From a bacterium (GTDB lineage Bacteria > Nitrospinota_A > UBA7883 > JACRGQ01), in contig JAKAGL010000026.1 of the NCBI GenBank assembly GCA_021815535.1, forward strand, positions 1 to 15,948: a stretch of DNA of 15,948 nt, given 5' to 3'. The notes beneath the pieces were generated by a model, which was not told the origin of the DNA, made no database searches, and saw nothing but the letters and a program-made list of their open reading frames with translations. Each line of letters begins with the position of its first letter. The stretch's first letter is position 1. Shown piece by piece: positions 7,151 to 14,862 of this stretch. A program made the position numbers and the translations under genes.

Positions 7151-7213
7151 GCTTTTCGAATTTGCTATTTAACAAAACATTATATGTGCCGCTATTTGAT
7201 GGGAGTTGCGTAA

Positions 7214-7330
7214 ATGGAAATGAGGGCGATGTTTAAGAATTTTACCTTTTTGGATTGGATGATCCATTTTGGGGTTTTTGCGAACATGGTGGTTACGCTT
7301 TACATCCTTTGGTGGGTATTTTTAAAGTAA
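7214..7330 (+). CDS. 38-aa single-pass membrane protein
   Basis: An ATG ORF of 38 codons is preceded by GGGAG (7201-7205) with eight bases of spacing, and a strong -10 element lies 64 bases upstream. The product starts MEMRAMFKNF and then has one hydrophobic helix (about 19-37) ending LYILWWVFLK. Aromatic and hydrophobic content and the final Lys suit a small inner-membrane protein with a cytoplasmic or interfacial N-terminus. It lies between the cytochrome operon and the regulator operon. It could be a small subunit of the oxidase-like complex expressed from its own promoter, or a small membrane regulator. No homolog is recognised. Confidence 0.55.
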   Translation: MEMRAMFKNFTFLDWMIHFGVFANMVVTLYILWWVFLK

Positions 7331-7413
7331 TAAATAGACTATTCAGTAGGATATGAGTTTCGTGGTGCCGCCCGCGCGGTATGCACGATTTCTTGTTGCC
7401 GGTTCCGGGTGCT

Positions 7414-7440
7414 AATCCGTGAATTCCTCGTAAACGGATT
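7414..7440. promoter_or_regulatory. Inverted repeat upstream of the response-regulator gene (candidate operator)
   Basis: AATCCGT (7414-7420) and ACGGATT (7434-7440) are perfect inverted 7-mers separated by 13 bases, giving a centre-to-centre spacing of 20 bases, about two helical turns. A third partial copy, GCGGATTT, follows at 7443-7450. The site ends 27 bases before the regulator start codon. This arrangement suits a dimeric DNA-binding protein, possibly the regulator itself. There is no T-run, so it is not a terminator. Confidence 0.35.
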
Positions 7441-7467
7441 TTGCGGATTTATTAGAGGGTGATCTTA

Positions 7468-8925
7468 GTGGAAGAGATTGTTGAATTAAAAAAGGCGGGG
7501 GGGGTGCATCACCAGCCGATTGTCATTATCGACGATGACAAAGCCATCCGCAAAACGCTTCAACTTCATTTCGAGCCGCAAGGCATTCAGGTTATTACCG
7601 CCAATTATGCCAAGGAGGGGCTGGAAAAGCTTGAACAGCTGGATTCGGCCATCGTCATACTTGATTTGCGGTTGCCCGATACCGACGGCGTGGAGATCCT
7701 CAAGGAACTCGGCAAGACCGGCAAGAACTACTACACCATCATCATCACGGCATATCCGGATATGGAATCAACGGTCAAGGCGGTGCAATGCGGCGTCGGC
7801 GAATACATCCACAAGCCGATAGACATTCAGGAACTCGACAACGCCGTGGCGAAAGCCGAGGATTTCTTTTCCAGCCTCAGGGCCAATGATGAATCGCTTG
7901 TTCCCGTTCCTTCGCTTGATAATACCGATACCGTTTTCGTGGGTAAAGGCCAACTCATGAAAGAGGTCTTCAAGATGGTGGGAATGGTCTCGATGAGCAA
8001 ATCCCCCGTCCTGATAACCGGTGAAAGCGGTACCGGCAAGGAATTGGTGGCTAAGGCCATCCATCTCTCCAGCAAAAATGCATCTTCCCCCTTTATCTCC
8101 ATCAACTGTTCCGCGATAGTGGATACGCTGCTGGAGTCGGAACTGTTCGGCCACGTTAAGGGGGCCTTTACCGGCGCCATCAACGCCAAAGAGGGCAAAT
8201 TTGCCTTGGCGGGTGACGGCACTATTTTTCTGGATGAAATATCCGAAATGAGCTTTGGACTGCAGGCCAAGATACTGCGCGTGCTGCAGGAGCGCGAGTT
8301 TGAACAGGTGGGTGGAAAAACAAAGATAAAGGCCAATTGCCGCATCCTGTATGCCACCAATAAAAACCTCGAGCAGATGGTCCGGGAAGGAACCTTCCGT
8401 GACGACCTCTATTACCGCATTAAAGTGATCAACATTCACATACCGCCGCTTAGGGAAAGGGTGGAGGATATCCCTCACCTGGTTCTCTATTTCATCGCGA
8501 AAAAAGCGCTGGAGACGGATCGGGTGATCAAGTTCGTTTCACGCGAATCCCTCAATTGGCTTATGAACCAGCAATGGCCCGGAAACGTCCGCCAGCTTGA
8601 GAACGCCATAACGCACACGGTCATCATGTCGCGCGGCGACCGGCTGTTTCTCAAACACTTTATGGAAGCCCACAAGGACGATGGCGGAGGCGAAGAACTG
8701 GCGGCAGAGGCGGGTATCGAGGCCGCCGCCAATGGATCAAAAGACGGTTTCCGCCCCGTGTCGTTAAATGAGGTTGAGAAGGAACAGATCGTTAAAACGC
8801 TGAGCTACACAAAGTGGCATAAGGGTGAAACCTGCCGGATACTGGGGATCACCCGTCCGCGTCTTGACAGAAAAATAAAAAAATACAAGATAGCAACCCT
8901 CCATCAATATCGCCAGGACGATTGA
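7468..8925 (+). CDS. Sigma-54-dependent response regulator, NtrC type, 485 aa
   Basis: Three domains are clear. The receiver domain (about 17-130) has acidic Asp22-Asp23, phospho-acceptor Asp66 in ILDLRLP, Thr94 and Lys116. The AAA+ domain (about 156-390) has Walker A GESGTGKE (185-192), an intact GAFTGA sigma-54 contact loop (232-237), Walker B IFLDE (253-257) and arginine fingers near RDDLYYR. The C-terminal Fis-type helix-turn-helix lies at about 450-475 (TCRILGITRPRLDRKI). All catalytic residues are present, so it should activate RNA polymerase-sigma-54. I place the start at GTG 7468, eight bases after AGAGGG; an upstream GTG at 7459 overlaps that site. It is the first gene of a four-gene run; its likely partner kinase is the last gene (12521). 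Its targets are unknown. Confidence 0.93.
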   Translation: MEEIVELKKAGGVHHQPIVIIDDDKAIRKTLQLHFEPQGIQVITANYAKEGLEKLEQLDSAIVILDLRLPDTDGVEILKELGKTGKNYYTIIITAYPDMESTVKAVQCGVGEYIHKPIDIQELDNAVAKAEDFFSSLRANDESLVPVPSLDNTDTVFVGKGQLMKEVFKMVGMVSMSKSPVLITGESGTGKELVAKAIHLSSKNASSPFISINCSAIVDTLLESELFGHVKGAFTGAINAKEGKFALAGDGTIFLDEISEMSFGLQAKILRVLQEREFEQVGGKTKIKANCRILYATNKNLEQMVREGTFRDDLYYRIKVINIHIPPLRERVEDIPHLVLYFIAKKALETDRVIKFVSRESLNWLMNQQWPGNVRQLENAITHTVIMSRGDRLFLKHFMEAHKDDGGGEELAAEAGIEAAANGSKDGFRPVSLNEVEKEQIVKTLSYTKWHKGETCRILGITRPRLDRKIKKYKIATLHQYRQDD

Positions 8926-8947
8926 TGCCACAGGGAAGGGAGCGCCG

Positions 8948-9610
8948 ATGGATCCGTTGACGGATCTTGCCCTTCTGGTTCAACATGGCGAAAACAGGGA
9001 GGCGGTGTTGTGCGCCGAAAAACTTCTCGCCGAATCATACACGGTGGAGCAGGTGGTGGACGCCGTCGCCAAGGGGGTTGCCATCCTTCGCAACAAGTGC
9101 ACGGTGGAAAACTTCCAGCTTCTGGACGTGCTGCTGGCCTGCCGTGCGATGACCGAGGTGGTCGATGAATGCGTTGCGATAAAATTAAAACATCAGTTGG
9201 ATACCGCGGCGGAAGAGCATGAGCGGACCGCCGGAACGTCTCAGCGGAAGACCATCATCATTGGCACCATCCAGGGGGATGTGCACGATCTGGGCAAACA
9301 TGTAGTGGCGACGCTCTGCAGGTTTAACAACCTTAGGGTCGTCAATCTCGGAAAAGACGTTCCGGTTGAGAACTTCGTTGTCGCCGCGCGCAAGGAGAAT
9401 GCCGATTTTGTGGGGGTTTCCAGCCTCATGAGCGTGTGTCTTCCCAAGATCAAGTTGATAAAACCTGCGTTAATTGCGCAGGGGTTGGAGCATGTGAAAG
9501 TTATCGGCGGGGGCTCCGCCGTGCAGCAAAGCACCATGGAAACATTGCGGCTGGATTATCTGGCCTACGATGCTTTTGATGGACTTGATTATCTTTGTAA
9601 AGTAATCTGA
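8948..9610 (+). CDS. Corrinoid-binding methyl carrier protein (MtbC/MttC-like), 220 aa
   Basis: The N-terminal helical domain (about 1-90) resembles the methionine-synthase cap domain, and residues about 100-215 form a B12-binding Rossmann domain. The corrinoid signature is complete: DVHDLG (111-116) with His113 as the lower axial ligand, the SSL motif at 158-160 and GGGSA (187-191). Length matches stand-alone corrinoid proteins of methanol, methylamine and methoxyarene methyltransferase systems. The ATG follows AAGGGAG by five bases and lies 22 bases after the regulator gene; the next gene starts 25 bases later. It should carry a methyl group on cobalamin between a substrate methyltransferase and an acceptor methyltransferase, here probably the fused protein downstream. 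The methyl donor is unknown. Confidence 0.9.
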   Translation: MDPLTDLALLVQHGENREAVLCAEKLLAESYTVEQVVDAVAKGVAILRNKCTVENFQLLDVLLACRAMTEVVDECVAIKLKHQLDTAAEEHERTAGTSQRKTIIIGTIQGDVHDLGKHVVATLCRFNNLRVVNLGKDVPVENFVVAARKENADFVGVSSLMSVCLPKIKLIKPALIAQGLEHVKVIGGGSAVQQSTMETLRLDYLAYDAFDGLDYLCKVI

Positions 9611-9635
9611 TAAGCAACATGTAGTCGGGGCAGCC

Positions 9636-12524
9636 ATGAATCCCAAGGAACGTGTTTTTTCGCTCTTAAAATTTCTGGAGACCGACCGCGCTCCGGTCAT
9701 ACCCGAGATGTTCGGGGTGACGGCCACCTTAACCGGCGAGTCTCCACGGAACTATGCTAAATCCGGCACCGTGTTGGCCAAGTGCCAGATCGAATCCCAG
9801 CAAATGATCGGGTACGATGCCCTTTTCGCCGTCGCGGATCTATGCGTTGAGCCGGAAGCGATCGGATGCGGCATTGCCTTTCCCGAAGGCAATTATCCCC
9901 ACGTGCAGGAGCCGGTGCTAAAAAACCCGGCGGACCTGAAGAAACTAACGATCCCCGACCCCCGCAGTTCGGGGCGGATGCCGGAAATGCTGAATGCGGT
10001 GCGCATCCTGAAAAAGCACGCCGCGGGACGCCTTCCGGTTGTGGCGGGGGCGAGCGGTCCCATGACGATAGCCTCGCGCATCATGGATATCGAAAAAATG
10101 CTGTACATGATCGTGGATGAACCAACCCGTTTCCGCGAGGTTATGGATTATTGCGGCGAGGTTTGTTCCACCTGGATGCATGCCCTTGCCGCCGAAGGGG
10201 CCGATATCGTGATCATGTCGGACCCCGCGTCCTCTCCCTCGATTCTTCCCGCGAAGGTATACCGGAACTTCACGGAGGGGCCTGTCCGTTCCATCTTCGC
10301 GCGCCTTAAACAGGATTTTCCCGAAATATTCACCTGGTATTCCGTCGCGGGACCATTGCAGAACAACACGGCCATCATCAGCTATGTCGGAGCGGACATC
10401 ACCACGGTCGATTACGTGGTGCCAATTGAAGCCGCGATGGAATATTCGGGCATCACGGCGATAAACGGAAACGTGAAGCCGCTGCTTTTCCTTGAATCGG
10501 ACCCGGACACCATTTACACCGAGGCGAGAAGGCTGTTGAATGCCGCGCGCGTGCGGGAACGCTTTATTCTCGGAAGCGGTTGCGAGATACCCCTGTATTC
10601 GGCGGCGGAAAACATTAAAGCCCTCTTGCGCGCGGCGGTGGATGAAAAAGGCTATTTCGAAAATCTTAACAGGCATTTCGAAGGGGCGAAACCAGTCTCG
10701 ATTTTCCCGCACAAGAAAAAAATATATGTGAAGCCGGGCTCGGTGCTGCTTGACGCCATAAACGAATCAGGCGTTCAGGTGACAAGCTATTGCACCCGCA
10801 GCGGATCGTGCGGAAAATGCCTAGTTAAGCTGAAGCGGGGTTCGGCAAATTCCCCAACCGGGCCGGAATACATCCAGCTCCAAAGCAGGAACGGCACGCC
10901 GGATGAGCGTCTTGCGTGCCATATCCGGGTGGATGAAGAGCTGGAAATATACATCCCCTATTTCAGCCGGATACTTACCAATTCAGTAGCCGCCGCGGAG
11001 CGGTTCATTAAGCCGTCCATTGAAAGCGAGCTTTCCGCTTACGGGTTATCCCCGTCTATCGCCGCGGAACCGCTGGGTGAAATATCCCTTGCGACATCGG
11101 CCGGAACCGCCTCAAGCGAAGAGTGGCTGCGCCGGCGATTCCCCGGGTACGCGATCGAACCCGATATCATGAGCCGGTTTACGGGCCTGGCGGAAGATGG
11201 AAGGAATAATTTATACGCCGTGGTGGACGTGAACCGGAAGGAAATCCTGGATTTTTCCTTTTCAGGCAAAATATACGGCCTTGCGGTCGATATCGGCACC
11301 ACCACCATTTCCGGTTATGTGCATGACTTGCGCGATGGCAAAATGGTCTGTGTCGGCTCCACCGAGAACACCCAAAACCGGTGGGGGCAGGACATTATCA
11401 CCAGAAGCACCAGCGTGATCAACGACACCTCATTGATCGGCCCTATGCAGCGAAGCCTTATCGAGGGGATCAATTATCTTATTTCCACGTTCCACCAAAG
11501 CCACTCGCTTTCCAATACCCACATTTACGATATGACCATTGTGGGCAATCCCGTGATAATCCATCTGCTTCTGGGCCTGAATCCGGAACTCCTCACTCAG
11601 TCCCCCTTTATTCCCACCGTGACGGGGTGGATCTCGATGACCGCCGCGGATTTCCATCCACCCTCCGGTTTTGCGGTCAATCCCAAATGCAGGGTAGAGA
11701 TATTGCCCAGTTTCGGCGGCTTTGTGGGGGCGGACGCCGTTGCTGGCGTGCTGGCCACCGTCATGCACAAGAAGGACGATATTTCGCTATTTGTGGACAT
11801 AGGCACGAACGGCGAAGTGGTGTTGGGAAACAAGGAAAAGCTGTTTTGCACGTCCGTCGCCGCGGGGCCGGCGTTTGAGGGCCCCAGCCTGACGCACGGA
11901 CACATGGTGAGAAACGGGATCATCAGCTCGATGAAACTGAACGGCAACGGCACATTCGTTTTCAAAACGATCGGCGATTCCGTGCCGCTGGGATTATGCG
12001 GCTCCGCCGTTATCGACGTTATCTCGGAATTCGTCCGCCACGGGCTGATCAACGGCCGCGGCAGATTTGTGAACGAGGCGGACAACCCGAACATCAAGAA
12101 CGGCCACTATATCGTCGTCCCCAAGCAGAATACCGCCATCTTCAAGCCGATTACCGTTTCGGCAAAGGATATCGAGGAGATACAGAAAGCCAAATCGGCC
12201 GTGCGCACGGCCGTGGACCTTCTCATACAGGAAGCGGGGATACGCCCCGAAAACATCCGGAACATCTATCTGTCCGGAACCTTCGGCGTGTCGATCAACA
12301 TTGAAAACGCCAAAATGATCGGGATGATACCCGATTTCCCGTGGGCCAAGATCCGTTTTATCAGGAATTCCGCCGGGATCGGGGCGCGCATAGCGCTCCT
12401 ATCGCGTAATGCCAGGCAGGAAGCCAAGGCCATCCCCGCGCAGGTGACATACATGAACCTCGCAAATAATCCGTCATTCATCAACCGTTTTATCGGGAAT
12501 ATGCTTTTCGCAGAGGTGAAATGA
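9636..12524 (+). CDS. Fusion: UroD/MtaA-type methyltransferase + ferredoxin-ASKHA corrinoid reactivase, 962 aa
   Basis: Residues about 1-345 form a uroporphyrinogen-decarboxylase/MtaA-CmuA-type barrel that normally transfers methyl groups to or from a corrinoid protein. Residues about 362-440 are a plant-type 2Fe-2S ferredoxin with Cys386, Cys392, Cys395 and Cys428. The rest matches RACE proteins (DUF4445/ASKHA), which reduce inactive Co(II) corrinoid using ATP: phosphate loops VDIGTTT (551-557) and VDIGTNGE (720-727), and an adenosine motif YLSGTFG (878-884). These two functions are usually separate polypeptides. The barrel keeps Cys316 in GCEIP, but the upstream HxC zinc motif reads S-V-A (236-238), so the zinc site that activates a thiol acceptor seems lost. 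A weak GGGG sits five bases before the ATG. The ORF is unbroken and the kinase gene overlaps its end. Reactivation of the neighbouring corrinoid protein is likely; the methyl acceptor or donor is not known. Confidence 0.88.
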   Translation: MNPKERVFSLLKFLETDRAPVIPEMFGVTATLTGESPRNYAKSGTVLAKCQIESQQMIGYDALFAVADLCVEPEAIGCGIAFPEGNYPHVQEPVLKNPADLKKLTIPDPRSSGRMPEMLNAVRILKKHAAGRLPVVAGASGPMTIASRIMDIEKMLYMIVDEPTRFREVMDYCGEVCSTWMHALAAEGADIVIMSDPASSPSILPAKVYRNFTEGPVRSIFARLKQDFPEIFTWYSVAGPLQNNTAIISYVGADITTVDYVVPIEAAMEYSGITAINGNVKPLLFLESDPDTIYTEARRLLNAARVRERFILGSGCEIPLYSAAENIKALLRAAVDEKGYFENLNRHFEGAKPVSIFPHKKKIYVKPGSVLLDAINESGVQVTSYCTRSGSCGKCLVKLKRGSANSPTGPEYIQLQSRNGTPDERLACHIRVDEELEIYIPYFSRILTNSVAAAERFIKPSIESELSAYGLSPSIAAEPLGEISLATSAGTASSEEWLRRRFPGYAIEPDIMSRFTGLAEDGRNNLYAVVDVNRKEILDFSFSGKIYGLAVDIGTTTISGYVHDLRDGKMVCVGSTENTQNRWGQDIITRSTSVINDTSLIGPMQRSLIEGINYLISTFHQSHSLSNTHIYDMTIVGNPVIIHLLLGLNPELLTQSPFIPTVTGWISMTAADFHPPSGFAVNPKCRVEILPSFGGFVGADAVAGVLATVMHKKDDISLFVDIGTNGEVVLGNKEKLFCTSVAAGPAFEGPSLTHGHMVRNGIISSMKLNGNGTFVFKTIGDSVPLGLCGSAVIDVISEFVRHGLINGRGRFVNEADNPNIKNGHYIVVPKQNTAIFKPITVSAKDIEEIQKAKSAVRTAVDLLIQEAGIRPENIRNIYLSGTFGVSINIENAKMIGMIPDFPWAKIRFIRNSAGIGARIALLSRNARQEAKAIPAQVTYMNLANNPSFINRFIGNMLFAEVK

Positions 12525-13558
12525 ACCGGCATTTTTTCAAACGCCTGCTGGATAATGCAAGCGACCTCATCCTGGCGGCCGATGTCGACGGGCGCATTAC
12601 CTACATCAACGGCAAGATCATAGAATGGGGTTACGACAAGGATGAACTGCTGGGAATGCCCATGCTGGAAATACTGAAGGTGAAGCAGATGGGGAGCCGC
12701 ATGAGCGAGCCTTCCGAATTCGGCATAAAACGGAAGCTGGAAATGGTCGTCGAGGACAAGCGGGCCGGCTTGCACCGGGTCGTCGTCAGCTCCGCGCCGC
12801 TGCACGACCACCGGAACAGGATCATCGGCGTCATGTGCATTATCCATGAAGTGTCTGAAACGCATGAACTGCAGGAAAAACTCAAGCATGAAGAGCGGCT
12901 CGCGTCGCTGGGGCGGTTGGCCACCGGCATCGCCCACGAGATCCGCAATCCGCTTTCCTCGATCAAGATGAACCTCGCCATCCTCGGCAAAAAGCTCAAG
13001 TTGCGCCCCGATGAACAGGCGCATTTTGAGATCGCCAACGAGGGCGTGGCCAATCTGGAGAAGATCGTCACGGAATTTATCGACTACGCGAAGCCGATGC
13101 CCCTGAAGGTGGGCCGGCAGAATCTCCATAAAACCATCGAGGACACCCTGGCGATGGTGGAGCCGCAATGCCTGGAAATGGAAATTACGCTCCTAAAGGA
13201 ATTCGCAGCCGAAATGCCGATGGTATCCATCGACAAGGTCAAGATCCAGCAGGCGCTTTTGAATGTCTTCCTGAATGCGGTGCAAGCGTCTAAAAAAGGG
13301 GGCGTGGTGGAGATCACAACGTCACTCTCCGGCCCGGCCCACAATCGGGCGCGGATAGAAGTGCGCGATCACGGCGACGGCATCAGCGAGGAGAACATCC
13401 AGTTTGTGTTCGATCCCTTTTTTACCACCAAGAGGCAGGGAACGGGATTGGGGCTTTCAATCGTGCGGAGCATCATAAGAAGCCACAACGGCTCGGTCGA
13501 AATAGAATCGGGCGCCGGCGTTGGAACGACGGTAATTATGGAGTTCCCCATCGGTTAA
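12521..13558 (+). CDS. Soluble PAS-domain sensor histidine kinase, 345 aa
   Basis: A single N-terminal PAS domain (about 5-118) is followed by a HisKA dimerisation domain with His139 in the H-box AHEIRNPL. The HATPase domain has N-box NVFLNAVQA (248-256), G1 DHGDGI (283-288), F-box DPFFTTK (298-304) and G2 GTGLGL (307-312). There is no membrane helix or signal peptide, so it senses a cytoplasmic cue or a partner protein. Its ATG overlaps the stop of the fusion gene (ATGA), with AGAGGTG just upstream, which indicates translational coupling. It probably phosphorylates the regulator encoded at 7468. The PAS ligand (heme, flavin, corrinoid state or other) cannot be told from the sequence. Confidence 0.92.
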   Translation: MNRHFFKRLLDNASDLILAADVDGRITYINGKIIEWGYDKDELLGMPMLEILKVKQMGSRMSEPSEFGIKRKLEMVVEDKRAGLHRVVVSSAPLHDHRNRIIGVMCIIHEVSETHELQEKLKHEERLASLGRLATGIAHEIRNPLSSIKMNLAILGKKLKLRPDEQAHFEIANEGVANLEKIVTEFIDYAKPMPLKVGRQNLHKTIEDTLAMVEPQCLEMEITLLKEFAAEMPMVSIDKVKIQQALLNVFLNAVQASKKGGVVEITTSLSGPAHNRARIEVRDHGDGISEENIQFVFDPFFTTKRQGTGLGLSIVRSIIRSHNGSVEIESGAGVGTTVIMEFPIG

Positions 13559-13576
13559 GTGTCTCCATATTGGCTC

Positions 13577-14209
13577 TCAACGGTTTGGGGGGGACGGGCT
13601 TGCGGAACGCGCTTCCCACTCTATGGCCAACATTCCGTAAATCACATGATTCACGTAACGACCGTTCACATACTCCGCTTCACGAATGATCCCTTCCTTG
13701 CAGAATCCCAGCCTTTTGGCGACCGCCTGGCTCTTTTCGTTTTCCCATGCACAGGCGATCTCCACCCGGTTCATCTTCAGTGCCTTGAAAGCGAAATCGG
13801 TGAGAATTTCGCAGGCCTTGGTAACCAGCCCCTTGCCCTGGTAGGAGGCGTCGATCCAGTACCCGATACCAATGATGCGGTTAACCCAATCGGGCTTACG
13901 GTAGCTGATGAATCCAATCAGTTTTGATTGAAAAAAAATGCCAAACGGCACACCGGCATACGTAAGGCGTTGTTTGCTTCCGTCATTGATATACTTCCGG
14001 GCATCGGATAATTCAAGGGGGGCACCGGGAAATGGAACCCATCTTTTAAGATAATCGTAATTGCTTTTAAGCAGGTGGAACAGGTCTTCGGCGTCGCCAT
14101 CCTCAAGCAGGCGGAGCGTGAAGCCATCTTCAAATCCCAAGTCATGGGTGTTATTGAAGGTCATTGATGCCGGTTCGTGGCCCTTGATACCGTTCTGTTC
14201 TTTATTCAT
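13577..14209 (-). CDS. GNAT N-acetyltransferase, RimJ/RimL type, 210 aa
   Basis: The fold of the RimJ/RimL acetyltransferase family is visible: FTLRLLEDGDAEDL (30-43) as the first strand and helix, IGYWIDASYQGKGLVTKA (115-132) holding the acetyl-CoA pyrophosphate loop QGKG (124-127), then NRVEIACAWENEKSQ (147-161) and AKRLGFCKEG (164-173). Members acetylate protein N-termini, amino acids or antibiotics; the substrate here is unknown. The ATG at 14209 has no clear ribosome binding site, and Met16 (14164) is an alternative start that removes a poorly conserved N-terminus. It converges on the kinase gene with 18 bases between, and no terminator is visible there. It lies 84 bases downstream of the metallopeptidase gene and may share its transcript. 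Confidence 0.88.
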   Translation of the reverse strand: MNKEQNGIKGHEPASMTFNNTHDLGFEDGFTLRLLEDGDAEDLFHLLKSNYDYLKRWVPFPGAPLELSDARKYINDGSKQRLTYAGVPFGIFFQSKLIGFISYRKPDWVNRIIGIGYWIDASYQGKGLVTKACEILTDFAFKALKMNRVEIACAWENEKSQAVAKRLGFCKEGIIREAEYVNGRYVNHVIYGMLAIEWEARSASPSPPNR

Positions 14210-14293
14210 CCATTATTGAGACGAATGAGATAAAGGAAAAGTTCAACTCGAAGCGGAAAGGGGGCGGGCTGAACAGGCCATGGGGGCGGGGGG

Positions 14294-14689
14294 TCAGTCT
14301 CCGCGCATTTTACGTTTCCGCTCTTTTTCAAGGGCCCGAAGCTCGGCGTCGTTCAGCCCGAAATGGTGGCCGATCTCGTGCCACACCACCTCGCGCACCA
14401 GCTCCGCCATCTTTTCGGGGTCTCCATCGGCAAAAGCCTCGATGGGCTGTTGAAAGATGGTGATCTTATCCGGCAGGGCGCCGAAATAGCCCGAATCCCG
14501 GTTGATCAGTGGAATGCCTTCGTAAAGCCCCAGCAGAACCTCGCCCCGTTTGATGCCTGCTTCGCGCGATCTCGTATGGCGCGGCATTTGTTCGATCACG
14601 ATATCCACGTTTTTCATGGCATCAAGCGCGCGCCGGGGCAGGGACGTCACGGCATCGGCAACGAGGATCTCGAATGTTTCCCTCTGCAT
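14294..14689 (-). CDS. Small zincin-like metallopeptidase family protein, 131 aa
   Basis: The compact protein has a zinc protease motif HEIGHHFGLND (104-114), matching the HExxH with downstream Asp of the small zincin family (PF06262/DUF1025 type). DKITIFQQPIEAF (74-86) and the start FEILVADAVTSLP are also typical. Length fits the family's usual 110-140 residues. There is no signal peptide, so it is cytoplasmic; substrates of this family are not established. GGAG lies seven bases before the ATG. It follows the terminator after pnp and a possible promoter at 14760-14788, so it probably heads its own small transcript with the acetyltransferase gene. Confidence 0.88.
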   Translation of the reverse strand: MQRETFEILVADAVTSLPRRALDAMKNVDIVIEQMPRHTRSREAGIKRGEVLLGLYEGIPLINRDSGYFGALPDKITIFQQPIEAFADGDPEKMAELVREVVWHEIGHHFGLNDAELRALEKERKRKMRGD

Positions 14690-14759
14690 CTCAAGGCTCC
14701 ATGGGTGGCGGTGCGGCGACTGTTCGGTTCATATTGAATCTGCCCCTGATCCGGTATCC

Positions 14760-14788
14760 ACCATACGGCAACAGGCCGGGCATTTCAA
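14760..14788 (-). promoter_or_regulatory. Candidate sigma-70 promoter for the metallopeptidase gene
   Basis: On the minus strand TTGAAA (14788-14783) and TATGGT (14765-14760) are separated by exactly 17 bases. Transcription would start near 14753, about 64 bases before the metallopeptidase ATG and just after the pnp terminator. The -10 matches consensus only partly. Confidence 0.4.
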
Positions 14789-14809
14789 CAGGGGAGGGGC
14801 GGATACCGC

Positions 14810-14842
14810 AAAAAAAAAGCCCCGCCCGGAGAAGGGCGGGGC
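14810..14842 (-). terminator. Rho-independent terminator after pnp
   Basis: Read on the minus strand, GCCCCGCCC (14842-14834) pairs perfectly with GGGCGGGGC (14827-14819) around a six-base loop and is followed by nine T (14818-14810). It lies 20 bases beyond the pnp stop codon. Confidence 0.93.
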
Positions 14843-14862
14843 CGGTAAGCCTGTCGTGCGCC

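Noticed and set aside
7361..7386. GC-rich partial hairpin around GCCGCCCGCGCGGTA considered as a terminator
   Set aside because: The stem is short and includes a G-T pair, and no T-run follows.
12266..13168. 300-codon minus-strand ORF opposite the fusion and kinase genes
   Set aside because: It spans the junction of two real genes on the other strand and shows no recognisable domain.
13559..13927. 122-codon plus-strand ORF just after the histidine kinase
   Set aside because: It is antisense to a clear GNAT acetyltransferase and has no domain or ribosome binding site.
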